A stretch of 33,892 nucleotides of DNA, from NCBI GenBank assembly GCA_024710355.1, contig JANJUX010000039.1, positions 1 to 33,892 on the forward strand, in the 5' to 3' direction. Of this stretch, positions 23,420 through 32,346 are shown in pieces. The DNA comes from Candidatus Rifleibacteriota bacterium. GTDB taxonomy: Bacteria; Muiribacteriota; Ozemobacteria; Ozemobacterales; Ozemobacteraceae. Numbering within the stretch: the stretch's first letter is position 1; each line of letters begins with the position of its first letter. The notes beneath the pieces are model-generated. The model was given only the letters and a program-made list of their open reading frames with translations, did not search any database and was not told the origin of the DNA. The position numbers and the translations under genes were made by a program.

Positions 23420-24723
23420 GCTTCGGGTCCTCCGATCTGCGTAAGCAGGTTTTCAAGTATCAGCAGCGGTTGAACGTAGCGGCGCAGCAGCCCGGCGCTC
23501 TTTTCGAGCATTTCGATGCGGGCGCGCAAAAGGGCAGTTCCTTCAACCTTTGCGAGAATAATGATATCGTCTTTGCGGTCGAGGTTCAACAGCAATGTTT
23601 CATCGGCGCCACAAGCCATAAGCAGCGCATCGGCATACCAGTTCGTCAGGCAGAAAAAGAATTCTTCGATCTGACCGGTAGACCAGCGATCGACCGCGGT
23701 CGACAGCTGCCCGTCAATTTCTTTGACCAGAGCGGCCGGGTAGGCTTTTTTCGCTTCGGCAAGCACCGGGTCGAAGCTTTTCTTCATGGCTGAGGCGGCC
23801 CGGTCGAGCCGGTCAACGAAAGCTTCAGAAAACATCAGGGCGAAGGCGGCCGGCAAACCGGTGTTCATGAACAGCGAGCGGCAGAAAGATTTTCGCGCCG
23901 CCTGCAGGGGAAGAAAGCCGGCATTGTCTATCTGCCCCGCCAGCCTGAGAGCACGATCGCAGGTATCTGCCGCAGCAAATTCATGCTGCTTGAGTTCAGA
24001 AAGCATGTCGATCTGCACCAGGTAGTCAGAATGGCTTTCGCGGATACCGGCCGGAAAATGCAGCTCATGGTAGCTTTGCGCGATCATCAGAGCCTGGCCG
24101 AAGCGCCCTTCAGACAGGCCGTAACAGACGGCAGCCTGCATTTCATCAAGGCCGGCGACCCTGGCAACGGCCAGACGAGCCTCGTGATGAGACGGCACCG
24201 CGAACCTGACAATTTCAGAGCGGCTCAGAACCGTAGGCAGCACCGAACCGGTATCACGGGCAATCAGAATAAAAACCGCATGCGAGGGCGCTTCTTCGAG
24301 GATTTTCAGCAGGCTGTTCGCCGATGAAACGTTGAGGCGCTCGGCCGGGTCGAGAATAAAAACCTGCCACCGACCCATGCCGGGCTTGAGCGAGGCCGCA
24401 TCCTGCATGGCACGCACCTGATCGATTCTGATTTCGTTGCCATCTGGAGTGATAACATTGACGTCAGGATGACTGCCAGCCGCAATACGTCGGCAGGAAT
24501 CACATATACCGCAGGCATCGGCATTGTTTTCGCCGGTGATGACAGGCTCACGACACTGCAGAAGTGCTGCAAAGGCAAGCGCTGTAGTCAGGCGGCCCGT
24601 CGATTCCTTGCCTGAGAACAGGTAGGTCTGAGCAATACGGCCGTTGGCAAACGAGCGCGACAGGTGTCTTACCGGGGTTTCCTGCAGCAGAATGCCGCTG
24701 AAGCAACATTTATTTTCTCTCAT
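23416..24723 (-). CDS. holB: DNA polymerase III delta' subunit (clamp loader)
   Basis: A 435-residue AAA+ clamp-loader subunit. The N-terminal domain has a degenerate P-loop (GKESTGR, near 38-44; no GK[ST]), as expected for delta', which does not hydrolyse ATP. A zinc-binding set follows (Cys57, then CGICDSC with Cys71, 74, 77), then IRIDQVR and the sensor-like ANSLLKILEEAPSHAVFILIA. The usual SRC motif reads VLSRSEIVRF, so the cysteine is replaced by Ser. It is longer than E. coli (334) because of a C-terminal collar extension. The ATG has AGGA upstream and overlaps the end of wecA by 14 bases; the gene overlaps ricT by four. Confidence 0.9.
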   Translation of the reverse strand: MRENKCCFSGILLQETPVRHLSRSFANGRIAQTYLFSGKESTGRLTTALAFAALLQCREPVITGENNADACGICDSCRRIAAGSHPDVNVITPDGNEIRIDQVRAMQDAASLKPGMGRWQVFILDPAERLNVSSANSLLKILEEAPSHAVFILIARDTGSVLPTVLSRSEIVRFAVPSHHEARLAVARVAGLDEMQAAVCYGLSEGRFGQALMIAQSYHELHFPAGIRESHSDYLVQIDMLSELKQHEFAAADTCDRALRLAGQIDNAGFLPLQAARKSFCRSLFMNTGLPAAFALMFSEAFVDRLDRAASAMKKSFDPVLAEAKKAYPAALVKEIDGQLSTAVDRWSTGQIEEFFFCLTNWYADALLMACGADETLLLNLDRKDDIIILAKVEGTALLRARIEMLEKSAGLLRRYVQPLLILENLLTQIGGPEA

Positions 24724-25762
24724 TGCTCTTCCTGATGAAGGTCGAGATGCAGAGAAAAACCATGACTACAAGAAAAACCGCCGAGGCGATCTGAATGCCA
24801 CGGTGCGGAATATCAGCCGCGAGCAGGGCCACAAAGCCGAAGCAGCATGAGACCATCCAGAGAAACTGGGTCGTTTCGCGCTGCGAGAAGCCGCGCTGCA
24901 GCAGTCGATGATGCAGGTGCTCCTTGTCGGCCTGAAAAATCGGCACTTTCTTGAAGTAACGGCGCAAAATCGCGAACAAAACATCGAGAACCGGCAGACC
25001 AAAGGCGATGAGAGGTATGATCAGCGGAAAAAGAATCGAACCCTTGGCCGCACCAGCAACCGAGAGGGCTGAAGTCATGAAGCCGAGAAAATAAGCGCCG
25101 CTGTCACCCATAAAAATTATGGCCGGAAAAACATTGAACCTGAGAAAGGCCAGCAGCGCACCCATTATCGCGGCTGAGAGAACGAGAACATTGGTTATCA
25201 GCTCCGGGTCCTGCATGTTGGGGGTGGCAAGACGAACCGAAAGCAGGGTTGCGAGGGCGATAAAAACTATGCCGCCGGCCAGCCCGTCAACGCCGTCGAC
25301 AAGATTGACCGTGTTCGTCAGGCCGATCACCCACAGCAGGGTCAGCGGGTAGGTCAGAAGACCGAGTGCCACGAGGCCCTTTCCCGTGATAAAGTCGGTA
25401 ACGAAACTGATTTTGACACCAAAAAAGAGAAGGATCATACAGGCAAAAATCTGGCCGGCGAGCTTGGTGCGGGCCTGCAACTCGATCAGATCGTCGAGAA
25501 GCCCGATGAGAAAGATAAAGGTGCCGGCGAGCAGAATACCAATGGTTTCGGGGCTCTCTGAGAGAAATGGCAGGGCGCCGATCAGCCCCCCGAGGTAAAG
25601 GGCAACACCCCCGACTCTTGGAATCGGCGCCTTGTGGATTTTGCGGCCACCCGGGCGATCGACTAAGCCAAGATTCAGGGCAATTTTTCTGACCAGGGGA
25701 ACCAGCAGCATGCCGGCTGCCCAGGCCACCAGAAATGGTAAGATTACGTGTTTCAAGCTCAT
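24710..25762 (-). CDS. wecA: Undecaprenyl-phosphate sugar-1-phosphate transferase (WecA/TagO type)
   Basis: A 350-residue polytopic membrane enzyme of the MraY/WecA family with about 11 transmembrane helices. It transfers a HexNAc-1-phosphate from a UDP-sugar to undecaprenyl phosphate, the first step of O-antigen or other surface polysaccharide synthesis. Visible motifs are DRPGGRKIHKAPIPRVGG, the DD pair in LIGLLDDLIELQARTKL, NTVNLVDGVDGLAGG, FMGDSGAYFLGF and HLHHRLLQRGFSQRE (the WecA/TagO HIHH-like loop, which separates it from MraY). A promoter lies directly upstream. First gene of wecA-holB-ricT; the link to DNA replication genes looks like co-transcription only. Confidence 0.92.
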   Translation of the reverse strand: MSLKHVILPFLVAWAAGMLLVPLVRKIALNLGLVDRPGGRKIHKAPIPRVGGVALYLGGLIGALPFLSESPETIGILLAGTFIFLIGLLDDLIELQARTKLAGQIFACMILLFFGVKISFVTDFITGKGLVALGLLTYPLTLLWVIGLTNTVNLVDGVDGLAGGIVFIALATLLSVRLATPNMQDPELITNVLVLSAAIMGALLAFLRFNVFPAIIFMGDSGAYFLGFMTSALSVAGAAKGSILFPLIIPLIAFGLPVLDVLFAILRRYFKKVPIFQADKEHLHHRLLQRGFSQRETTQFLWMVSCCFGFVALLAADIPHRGIQIASAVFLVVMVFLCISTFIRKSNERK

Positions 25763-25764
25763 GG

Positions 25765-25793
25765 ATTATAGCAGAAGGCAGGTTAAGGGGCAA
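25765..25793 (-). promoter_or_regulatory. wecA promoter abutting the start codon
   Basis: Minus-strand TTGCCC (25788-25793), 17-base spacer, perfect TATAAT (25765-25770), and only two bases to the wecA ATG (25762). The -35 lies in a small palindrome GGGCA-A-TGCCC (25788-25798). No Shine-Dalgarno sequence precedes the ATG. Confidence 0.55.
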
Positions 25794-25822
25794 TGCCCGC
25801 GAAATTTCAGCATTTCAGCGCC

Positions 25823-27127
25823 TCAGTTGAAGCTGATGGTAAGAATATGGCTCAGCATCCAGACCCCGGCGAGCAGTGACAGAATCGTCGACGGAATCCC
25901 GAAGCGGGCGAACCCCCAGAACGACATCGGGCACTCATTGCGGGCGGTTTCGGCCACAATCATGTTGGCAACCGAGCCAAAAATCGTGAGATTACCGGCG
26001 ATGGTGCTGACGAACGCGAGCAGACACCAGAACAGATCGGGGCTGGTCATCGCCGGAATACTCTGTGAAGCGAGGAGAACGAACGGTACATTCGAAAGCA
26101 CATTCGAACCGACGAGGGTAACGCCCGAGAAAATCCAGACCTGTGAGGTCAGATCGCCGGCAATGAGCTTGAGAGCCCATTCGGTAACTGCCTTAGCGAG
26201 GCCACTGGTCTGCAGACCGCCAATGACGACGAACAAAGCGGCAAAAAACATCAGCAGCGACCATTCCATTTTTTCGAGCAGCTCTGATGGGTCTTTGCGG
26301 TGAAAGGTAATGACGATGACCGCTCCCGCAAGGGCCGAAAAGGCCATCGAAAAGCCGGCGACAAAACCGGCACAGGCCAGGCCAAGCCCAATCAGGCCAA
26401 TCCGCAGACGGCGTGTTTTCTGAATCTTTTCTGGCAGGCTTTCGCGCGGCAGAATTTCGCGATCGGCCGGGCCACTGACCGGGTCTTCGACCAGCTCGTG
26501 CCGGTAGTAGAACCAGGCAAGCACGAGATTTATCAGCATCGAAACCATAAATGGTGCGGTCATCAGGCCCATGAAGCGAAGAAAGCCAAGTTTTGACAGA
26601 CTGCCGATGATCATATTCTGCGGGTTGCCGGTCAGCGTCAGCGTCGAGCCGATATTACTGCTGGTTGCAAGAATCATCAGATAAGGAAAAGGTCTGAGAC
26701 GCTTGCGCCGGCAGATTTCGAGAACCAGAGGCGTCATGACAACGCATACCGGATCGTTAACCAGAATTGCCGATGATATGGCAGCCGTAAACCCGACGAT
26801 AACAAGCATCCCAAATGGTGATGAGATTTTTTCCGACAGTCGCGAAAAACGTTCGAACAGACCGGCAGCGCGAAGATGTTCGGCAATGATCATCATGCCC
26901 AGCAGCAGGCAGATGGTATCCCAGTTTACCAGCTGATAAGCCTCTTCGGGTTTGACAACACCAAAAGCCACCATCAGAACCGCACCTGTCAGAGCGGCTG
27001 AGGGTCGGCCGATCGGCAGCAGACTGAGTCGGCGAAACGATATGAGAATGAAGGTCGCGGTAAAAATGATACCGGCGGCCCATGGGTGCCTGAACGCTTC
27101 GGTGGCGGTCTGCGCAAGTTCGTGCAT
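25823..27127 (-). CDS. SLC13/ArsB/YbiR-family ion transporter permease
   Basis: A 434-residue inner-membrane permease of the ion transporter superfamily, with about 11-12 transmembrane helices. Family marks are VNWDTICLLLGMMIIAEHLR, SAILVNDPVCVVMTPLVLEI, NIGSTLTLTGNPQNMIIGSLSKLGFLRF and the second-half repeat VGSNVLSNVPFVLLA with NLTIFGSVANMIVAE. The GNPQN element is typical of the YbiR/ArsB/NhaD-like branch. The transported ion (anion, arsenite or a dicarboxylate) cannot be told. An AGGAG seven bases upstream and a good promoter precede the start. It is a single-gene unit, divergent from pepF. Confidence 0.87.
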   Translation of the reverse strand: MHELAQTATEAFRHPWAAGIIFTATFILISFRRLSLLPIGRPSAALTGAVLMVAFGVVKPEEAYQLVNWDTICLLLGMMIIAEHLRAAGLFERFSRLSEKISSPFGMLVIVGFTAAISSAILVNDPVCVVMTPLVLEICRRKRLRPFPYLMILATSSNIGSTLTLTGNPQNMIIGSLSKLGFLRFMGLMTAPFMVSMLINLVLAWFYYRHELVEDPVSGPADREILPRESLPEKIQKTRRLRIGLIGLGLACAGFVAGFSMAFSALAGAVIVITFHRKDPSELLEKMEWSLLMFFAALFVVIGGLQTSGLAKAVTEWALKLIAGDLTSQVWIFSGVTLVGSNVLSNVPFVLLASQSIPAMTSPDLFWCLLAFVSTIAGNLTIFGSVANMIVAETARNECPMSFWGFARFGIPSTILSLLAGVWMLSHILTISFN

Positions 27128-27156
27128 TTAAGGACTCCTGTTAATCTTGAACCGGC

Positions 27157-27185
27157 AGTATAATTGCCCGCCGCCGAAAATTCAA
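27157..27185 (-). promoter_or_regulatory. Promoter of the permease gene
   Basis: Minus-strand TTGAAT (27180-27185), exactly 17 bases, TATACT (27157-27162), about 30 bases before the ATG. The same -10 reads TATAAT on the plus strand (27159-27164), toward pepF, but without a good -35. Confidence 0.65.
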
Positions 27186-27258
27186 TACCGCTGCAGTAGC
27201 TCAGAGAGAGAGAATATGGTATATAGAGAAAAATTCTTGCTATTTTAAGGAATGAACA

Positions 27259-29064
27259 ATGAGCAAAGGTATCGTCTGGGATCTCAGCAGCTACTTTAAA
27301 AAATACAACAGCCCCGAAATGAAAGCCTTCAAAAAGGCTCTCAAAGAAGACATCGCGAAACTGCAGAAGACTGCAGGCAGTCTGAAAACTCTCGACGCCA
27401 ACAATCAGGCAAAATGGGAAAAGGTTTTTCTTGATTTCGAGCAGCTGCTGCGCCGTCTGTCGCATTTTTCGTCATACATCGGCTGTCTCAATGCCGGTGA
27501 TGCCGCCAATGAAGACTACAACCGCGAATCGGCCGAAATCGACAGCATCAGCGCTGAATTCGGCAAGATCGTCATTTACATGAAAATGGGTCTTAAAAAG
27601 GCTGCGAAAGCTGATTTCGCCGCATTTACCGCCCGCAAAAAACTGGCCGAAATCAAGTTTCATCTTGAAGAAATGCGCCAGGATGCCCAGAAAACCATGA
27701 CCACCGAGCTCGAGTCTCTTGCTGCCGACCTCAGCGTCGACGGTTTCAGCTCATGGGATCGCCTTTACAGCACGATTTCCGGCAAACTGACGTTTGACAT
27801 GCACTGGCCTGATGGCCGGGTCGAAAACACCCCAATGGCCCAGTGTCGCTCGATCATGCAGGATTCAGACCGCCAGGTGCGCAAAGCCGCCTTTGAATTC
27901 GGCAACAAGGCCTGGCAGACTGTAGAAGACATCTGCGCCGCCTGTCTGAACGCCCTCGCCGGCACCCGTCTGATGCTCAACGAAAAGCGCGGCTACGACC
28001 ATTTCCTCGATGTGGCCCTGGCTCAGTCACGCATTTCGCGCAAAACTCTCGACGCGATGTTCAAGGCGATTGAAGAATGCCGCCCGTTCATTCAGAAAAT
28101 CGGCAAGGCCAAGGCAAAAGCTCTCGGCCAGAAGAAGCTCGCCTGGTATGACTGCGAAGCTCCGCTCGCCATTCCGCAGCTCAACCGCTATTCCTGGGAT
28201 GAATGCGTAAAAATAGTCGAAAAGGCCTTTGGCACCGCCTACCCGAAGCTGCAGCAGTTCTTCAAGGATGCCATGAAAAAGCGCTGGATCGAATCAGAAC
28301 CACGGGCCGGCAAACGCCCCGGCGCCTTCTGCACCGGTTCTCTGCTTACCGAAGAATCGCGCGTCTTCATGAGCTATGCCGGCAGCATGAACGATATTTC
28401 GACGCTGGCCCACGAAATCGGCCATGCTTTCCACAGTGCCCAGCTCAACGGTCTGCGGCCTTTCCTGCAGGAATACCCGATGACACTGGCAGAATCGGCT
28501 TCGACTTTCGGCGAAATGATTCTTGCCGACGGCATTCTCAACGACAAAAAAGTCAGCGATGCGCAGAAGCTCAACGTGCTGACCAATACCATCAACCATG
28601 GCATTGCTTTCCTGATCGATATTCCGATCAGATTCAACTTCGAAAAGGCATTTCATGAAGAACGCATGAAAGGCGAAGTCAGTGTTTCGAAGTTTAAAGA
28701 GCTGATGACCACAGCAATGCAGAACCAGTTCGGCGACCTGCTCGAAAAAGATGGCGCCAACCCGATGTTCTGGGCTTCAAAGCTGCACTTCTATATCAGC
28801 GGTGTCACCTTCTACAACTTCCCGTATACCTTCGGCTATCTGCTCAGTCGCGGTCTTTTCGGCATGTTCCAGAAGGAAGGTCAGGCTTTCCTGCCCAAGT
28901 ATCAGGAATTTTTGCGGTTGTCAGGCAGCGACATGGCACACAAGGTCGCCAAAAAAGCTGTTAAAGCTGACCTCGAAAACACCGAATTCTGGAAACAGGC
29001 AATCATGAGCCACGAACCCGAACTGGCCATGTTTGAAAAGCTGGTACCCAAAGTTATCAAATAA
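27259..29064 (+). CDS. pepF: M3-family zinc oligopeptidase (PepF-type)
   Basis: A 601-residue cytosolic metallopeptidase of the oligoendopeptidase F family; no signal peptide. It degrades short peptides. The zinc motif is HEIGH (residues 385-389, in TLAHEIGHAFH), with the third ligand expected in the downstream PMTLAESASTFGE segment. The RPGAFCTGS segment before the motif and the FPYTFGYLLSRGLF substrate-binding segment near residue 525 are also typical. The length matches the family (about 600). AAGGA lies eight bases upstream. It is the first gene of a plus-strand run; the next gene begins nine bases after its stop. Confidence 0.93.
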   Translation: MSKGIVWDLSSYFKKYNSPEMKAFKKALKEDIAKLQKTAGSLKTLDANNQAKWEKVFLDFEQLLRRLSHFSSYIGCLNAGDAANEDYNRESAEIDSISAEFGKIVIYMKMGLKKAAKADFAAFTARKKLAEIKFHLEEMRQDAQKTMTTELESLAADLSVDGFSSWDRLYSTISGKLTFDMHWPDGRVENTPMAQCRSIMQDSDRQVRKAAFEFGNKAWQTVEDICAACLNALAGTRLMLNEKRGYDHFLDVALAQSRISRKTLDAMFKAIEECRPFIQKIGKAKAKALGQKKLAWYDCEAPLAIPQLNRYSWDECVKIVEKAFGTAYPKLQQFFKDAMKKRWIESEPRAGKRPGAFCTGSLLTEESRVFMSYAGSMNDISTLAHEIGHAFHSAQLNGLRPFLQEYPMTLAESASTFGEMILADGILNDKKVSDAQKLNVLTNTINHGIAFLIDIPIRFNFEKAFHEERMKGEVSVSKFKELMTTAMQNQFGDLLEKDGANPMFWASKLHFYISGVTFYNFPYTFGYLLSRGLFGMFQKEGQAFLPKYQEFLRLSGSDMAHKVAKKAVKADLENTEFWKQAIMSHEPELAMFEKLVPKVIK

Positions 29065-29073
29065 GGGTTCTGC

Positions 29074-29727
29074 ATGACCGAAAGCCGATTCCGGTTGCCC
29101 GCACGACGACGTTCACTGGTTCTGCCTGCCGATGTTGCAGGCAGAACCTTTCGTGTCGCCTTTTTCGACGCCGACCGCACGTTGAGAAACTCGAAAAGCG
29201 GCCGGCCATCACCGCGCGGCAGTTCAGATATGGTGATTCTTAAAAAGAGTTTTGCCCGACTCAAAGAGCTCTCTGAGGCCGGCTACCTGCTGGCAATTGT
29301 CTCAAACCAGGCCGGTATAGATCTCGGCTACATCACACATGCTGAAGTTGAAGAAGCTTTTCAGGCGATGCTCAAGAGCTTTGCCGAGAAGGGCATTCTG
29401 TTCAGCTACTATGATTATGCCGAACTGTATGACGAAGACCGCAAGCCCGAACCCGGCATGGCCTGGCGCCTTGAGCGGCAGCTGCAGCTGGCCGGTTGCA
29501 AAATCAACTGGGCAGAAAGTTTCATGGTCGGTGATGCCGCCTGGAAACGCGGATCAGATCTGAAACCCGATGGCACGCCGGGCGAGGATCATTCGAATTC
29601 AGACCGGCGCTTTGCCGAAAATATTGCGCTGAAACACCCCGGTTTTGGCTTTTTTCACCCCGATGATTATTTCCGGCGCAAAGCCGCGGCCGGGCATACC
29701 CGTTCCGGAGAACCAGCCCATGAATAA
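29074..29727 (+). CDS. HAD phosphatase, polynucleotide kinase 3'-phosphatase (PNKP) type
   Basis: A 217-residue HAD-IIIA enzyme. Motif I is FFDADRT (Asp32, Asp34), motif II IVSNQAGI (77-81), motif III RKPEPGM (Lys124) and motif IV VGDAAW (153-157). The combination fits the PNK3P family, which removes 3'-phosphates from broken DNA ends: SG..P.G.SD after motif I, RKP.PGM, VGDAA, and later SDRRFAENIAL with a PDDYF end. It lacks a kinase domain. About 27 residues precede the core. The nearest alternative is a histidinol-phosphate or heptose-bisphosphate phosphatase (GmhB/HisB-N), but the SD-x2-FA-x-N segment argues for PNK3P. Its end overlaps the kinase start by eight bases, implying coupled translation. 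Confidence 0.78.
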   Translation: MTESRFRLPARRRSLVLPADVAGRTFRVAFFDADRTLRNSKSGRPSPRGSSDMVILKKSFARLKELSEAGYLLAIVSNQAGIDLGYITHAEVEEAFQAMLKSFAEKGILFSYYDYAELYDEDRKPEPGMAWRLERQLQLAGCKINWAESFMVGDAAWKRGSDLKPDGTPGEDHSNSDRRFAENIALKHPGFGFFHPDDYFRRKAAAGHTRSGEPAHE

Positions 29728-32326
29728 CGCCAGCAGACTGCCGGTTCCGGGCACTGTCATCAATGGCTGCCGGATTGTCTCAGAGGTGGGTGCCGGCGGC
29801 ATGGGCTCTGTTTTCAAGGCTCTCGACGAAACCCTCGGCCGGCATGTCGCCATCAAGATCATGCACCAGGCGTCTGATGAGCATATCGGCCGCACCCGGT
29901 TTCTGCGTGAAGCCTCGGCGATCGCCCGTCTCGACCACCCATCGATCGTCAAGATTTACAGCTATGGTGAATACAATGGGCAGCCGTTTTTTATCATGGA
30001 ATACGTCGAAGGCTGGTCGATTCGCGACTTCATCTCACGCTGCCGCTTCATACATTATGCCGGGCACTCGCTGAACGATCTGAAATTTTCGGGCTATCTG
30101 CGGCTGGCAAATCCAGGAACTCCGATGTTTCTGCAGGATCTGGTCGAAAATCCACTTACAAGTCCTGATTATCCGGCCAAGGTTCGCCGGCTTATGCATT
30201 CGGCAGCATCGGCACTGGCTGAAGCCCATCGCAACGAAATCATTCACCGCGACATCAAATCGTCGAATATTCTGATCAGCGATGATGCAAGAGTTAAAAT
30301 CGTCGACTTCGGGCTGGTCAAGCAGCGTGGCGACAGCGAACTGACGAAAAGCGAGCAGTTCATGGGTACCCTTTCCTATGCAGCGCCTGAGCAGCTGATG
30401 GGCGAACGGGGCCGGGTAACGGCGCAGACCGACATCTACAGCCTTGGTATCGTCATGTATGAGCTTGCTACCCTTACTCACCCGATCAAAGGCGAAGACC
30501 CGGCCGCACTGGTAGCTTTCATCACGCAGGGCAATATCAAGCCGCCGCGCGAGATCAACCCGCATGTTTCCGGTGATTTTGAGGCTATCATCATGAAATG
30601 CCTCGACCGTAGCCCGGGGCGGCGTTATCAGAGTGCGGCCGAGCTGACCGAAGATCTGCTGCTGCGCAAAACACAGCCCAACTGGTTCAGCGGCTTCAAA
30701 GACATGCTCCGGGGCTGGTTTCTCAAAGAGAGCCATATTATCGAACCGGCCGGTGAAGAAAAGGGCAGATCGGTGAATGGCGCAGTCGAAGAAGAGCCTG
30801 ACCCGGAATCACCGCCGGGAGTGGCACTGAAGTTTCTGCGTTCGGCGCGCCAGAAGTTTTTTGTGAACTTTGCCGTCATCGAGGCAATAGATGAGCTGCG
30901 TCAGGCCCGCGAGCTCGACCCCGACAACGCCGACATTCTTTTTCTGATGTGTTTTGCGCTCAATACGGTTGCAGAGAACACTGAGATCAAGCACATCATC
31001 GAGGCTTCGTCACAGATGGCCGAAAGTGAAAATGAAAAGGACCGTGGAAAATACGAGCTGTCGCGGCAGGTTTTCATGCTGCGCGATTACGAAGAGGGCC
31101 GAAAACAGGCGGTCAGACTGCAGCAGGTCTACCCTGACGACACCGATTTTGAATTTGCGCTGTTTTTCTGCCTTGAAACGCTCGGCAACTATACCGAAGC
31201 GATCAGGGTCGGCGAAAATCTGACGCGCAAGGCTCCCGAGAACAACATCATGGCGGTGGCGCAGAGTGAATGTTATTTCTCGATCATGGATTTCCGGCGC
31301 GCAATCGAAGTTCTCAGGGTTCGCATCGAGAAACACCCAGACTTTCACAACCTGCGGCTGAAAGTCATTCAGGCGCTGCTGCTGAGCGGCCGTTATGACG
31401 AAGCGGCCGCTGAAGCCGAGCAATCGCTTGCCAAAGACCCGATGAACATGCTGATGCAGTTTTATTACGGCCGCATTCTGGCGTGCCGCAATGAGCTGCA
31501 GAAATCCTACGGGGCATTCAGACTCGCGGTCGGGCTGCCGGGCGACGAAGGGCTGAGGGCCATGGGTTATTATTCCCTCTACCGGGTCATGGAACTGCTC
31601 AACCGCAACGAAACTGCGGTGCGACATCTCAGGCAGGCGCGCAAAATCAAGCCGCAGATGGCATTCCTCACCACCCAGGAACTGCAGAAAACCGTTGAAG
31701 CAGAGCTAATGCCCGGCATCAGAGATGAATTCAACGATGAGCCGTGGTTCGCGACCGTGCGCAAGTATGCGCGTCTGATCTGCGCTGACTCGGCCGACAT
31801 CAGGTCATACACGATCGGCAACTACGGCTGCACTTCGGTTCTGGTGATTCACCCCAATGGCAGTTTTTCGCATCAGGTCATTTTCAGCAATTTCAACATG
31901 TATGATTATGAAGAGCTGTATACGCAGCTCTGGCTGCCAGAACTGGCCAGTTCGCCGTTCATCGACGAGAACGGCAACATTCTAACTTCGGTTTTTTATA
32001 AAATCGAAGGCGCCATCGGCGGTGGCATCGCCTCTCTGACTCTTGCCGAACCCTGGAAATCAGGCCGCGGCAGCCACATCTGCTGTCGCCTCGCCGATGG
32101 CCGCCTCGAAAAGAGCCAGACCGGGAAAAAATTCATTTTACCGACACTGCCCCAGCCCGCCTGTCGCCGCCAGGCCTTCCTCATTGTTGTGCCGGCGACA
32201 ATGGCTGCCAGCGCCTTCAGCATCGAGCCAGAAGAAACCGTCGCCTACGAAAAAAGCCGCGTCTACTGCTATTTCCCCTACCTGACCGCCGGCGAAACCT
32301 TCAGTCTCGAATTCAGCCTGAAATAA
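29720..32326 (+). CDS. Ser/Thr protein kinase with TPR-like repeats and a novel C-terminal domain
   Basis: An 868-residue cytosolic protein; no transmembrane helix. The Hanks-type kinase domain spans about 15-315: glycine loop GAGGMG (24-29), VAIK Lys46, alpha-C Glu64, HRD 176-178, DFG 196-198 and APE 222-224, all catalytic residues intact. A ~45-residue insertion (about 108-153) lies between the hinge and helix E. A charged linker (340-365) is followed by TPR-like helical repeats (about 370-690) and an all-beta-looking C-terminal domain of ~180 residues I do not recognise. GGAG nine bases before 29720 sets the start, although the frame is open from 29645. Co-translation with the PNKP-type phosphatase is implied by the overlap. 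The C-terminal part may sense or bind a partner. Confidence 0.9.
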   Translation: MNNASRLPVPGTVINGCRIVSEVGAGGMGSVFKALDETLGRHVAIKIMHQASDEHIGRTRFLREASAIARLDHPSIVKIYSYGEYNGQPFFIMEYVEGWSIRDFISRCRFIHYAGHSLNDLKFSGYLRLANPGTPMFLQDLVENPLTSPDYPAKVRRLMHSAASALAEAHRNEIIHRDIKSSNILISDDARVKIVDFGLVKQRGDSELTKSEQFMGTLSYAAPEQLMGERGRVTAQTDIYSLGIVMYELATLTHPIKGEDPAALVAFITQGNIKPPREINPHVSGDFEAIIMKCLDRSPGRRYQSAAELTEDLLLRKTQPNWFSGFKDMLRGWFLKESHIIEPAGEEKGRSVNGAVEEEPDPESPPGVALKFLRSARQKFFVNFAVIEAIDELRQARELDPDNADILFLMCFALNTVAENTEIKHIIEASSQMAESENEKDRGKYELSRQVFMLRDYEEGRKQAVRLQQVYPDDTDFEFALFFCLETLGNYTEAIRVGENLTRKAPENNIMAVAQSECYFSIMDFRRAIEVLRVRIEKHPDFHNLRLKVIQALLLSGRYDEAAAEAEQSLAKDPMNMLMQFYYGRILACRNELQKSYGAFRLAVGLPGDEGLRAMGYYSLYRVMELLNRNETAVRHLRQARKIKPQMAFLTTQELQKTVEAELMPGIRDEFNDEPWFATVRKYARLICADSADIRSYTIGNYGCTSVLVIHPNGSFSHQVIFSNFNMYDYEELYTQLWLPELASSPFIDENGNILTSVFYKIEGAIGGGIASLTLAEPWKSGRGSHICCRLADGRLEKSQTGKKFILPTLPQPACRRQAFLIVVPATMAASAFSIEPEETVAYEKSRVYCYFPYLTAGETFSLEFSLK

Positions 32327-32346
32327 CCGATCAACAGGAGTGACCC

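Noticed and set aside
23416..24723. Broken P-loop in HolB considered as a damaged gene
   Set aside because: Delta' subunits are not ATPases and their P-loop is often degenerate; the rest of the protein is intact.
27186..27258. Promoter for pepF in the AG-rich stretch before it
   Set aside because: TATATA and TATTTT boxes are present but none has a credible -35 at proper spacing, so no call was made.
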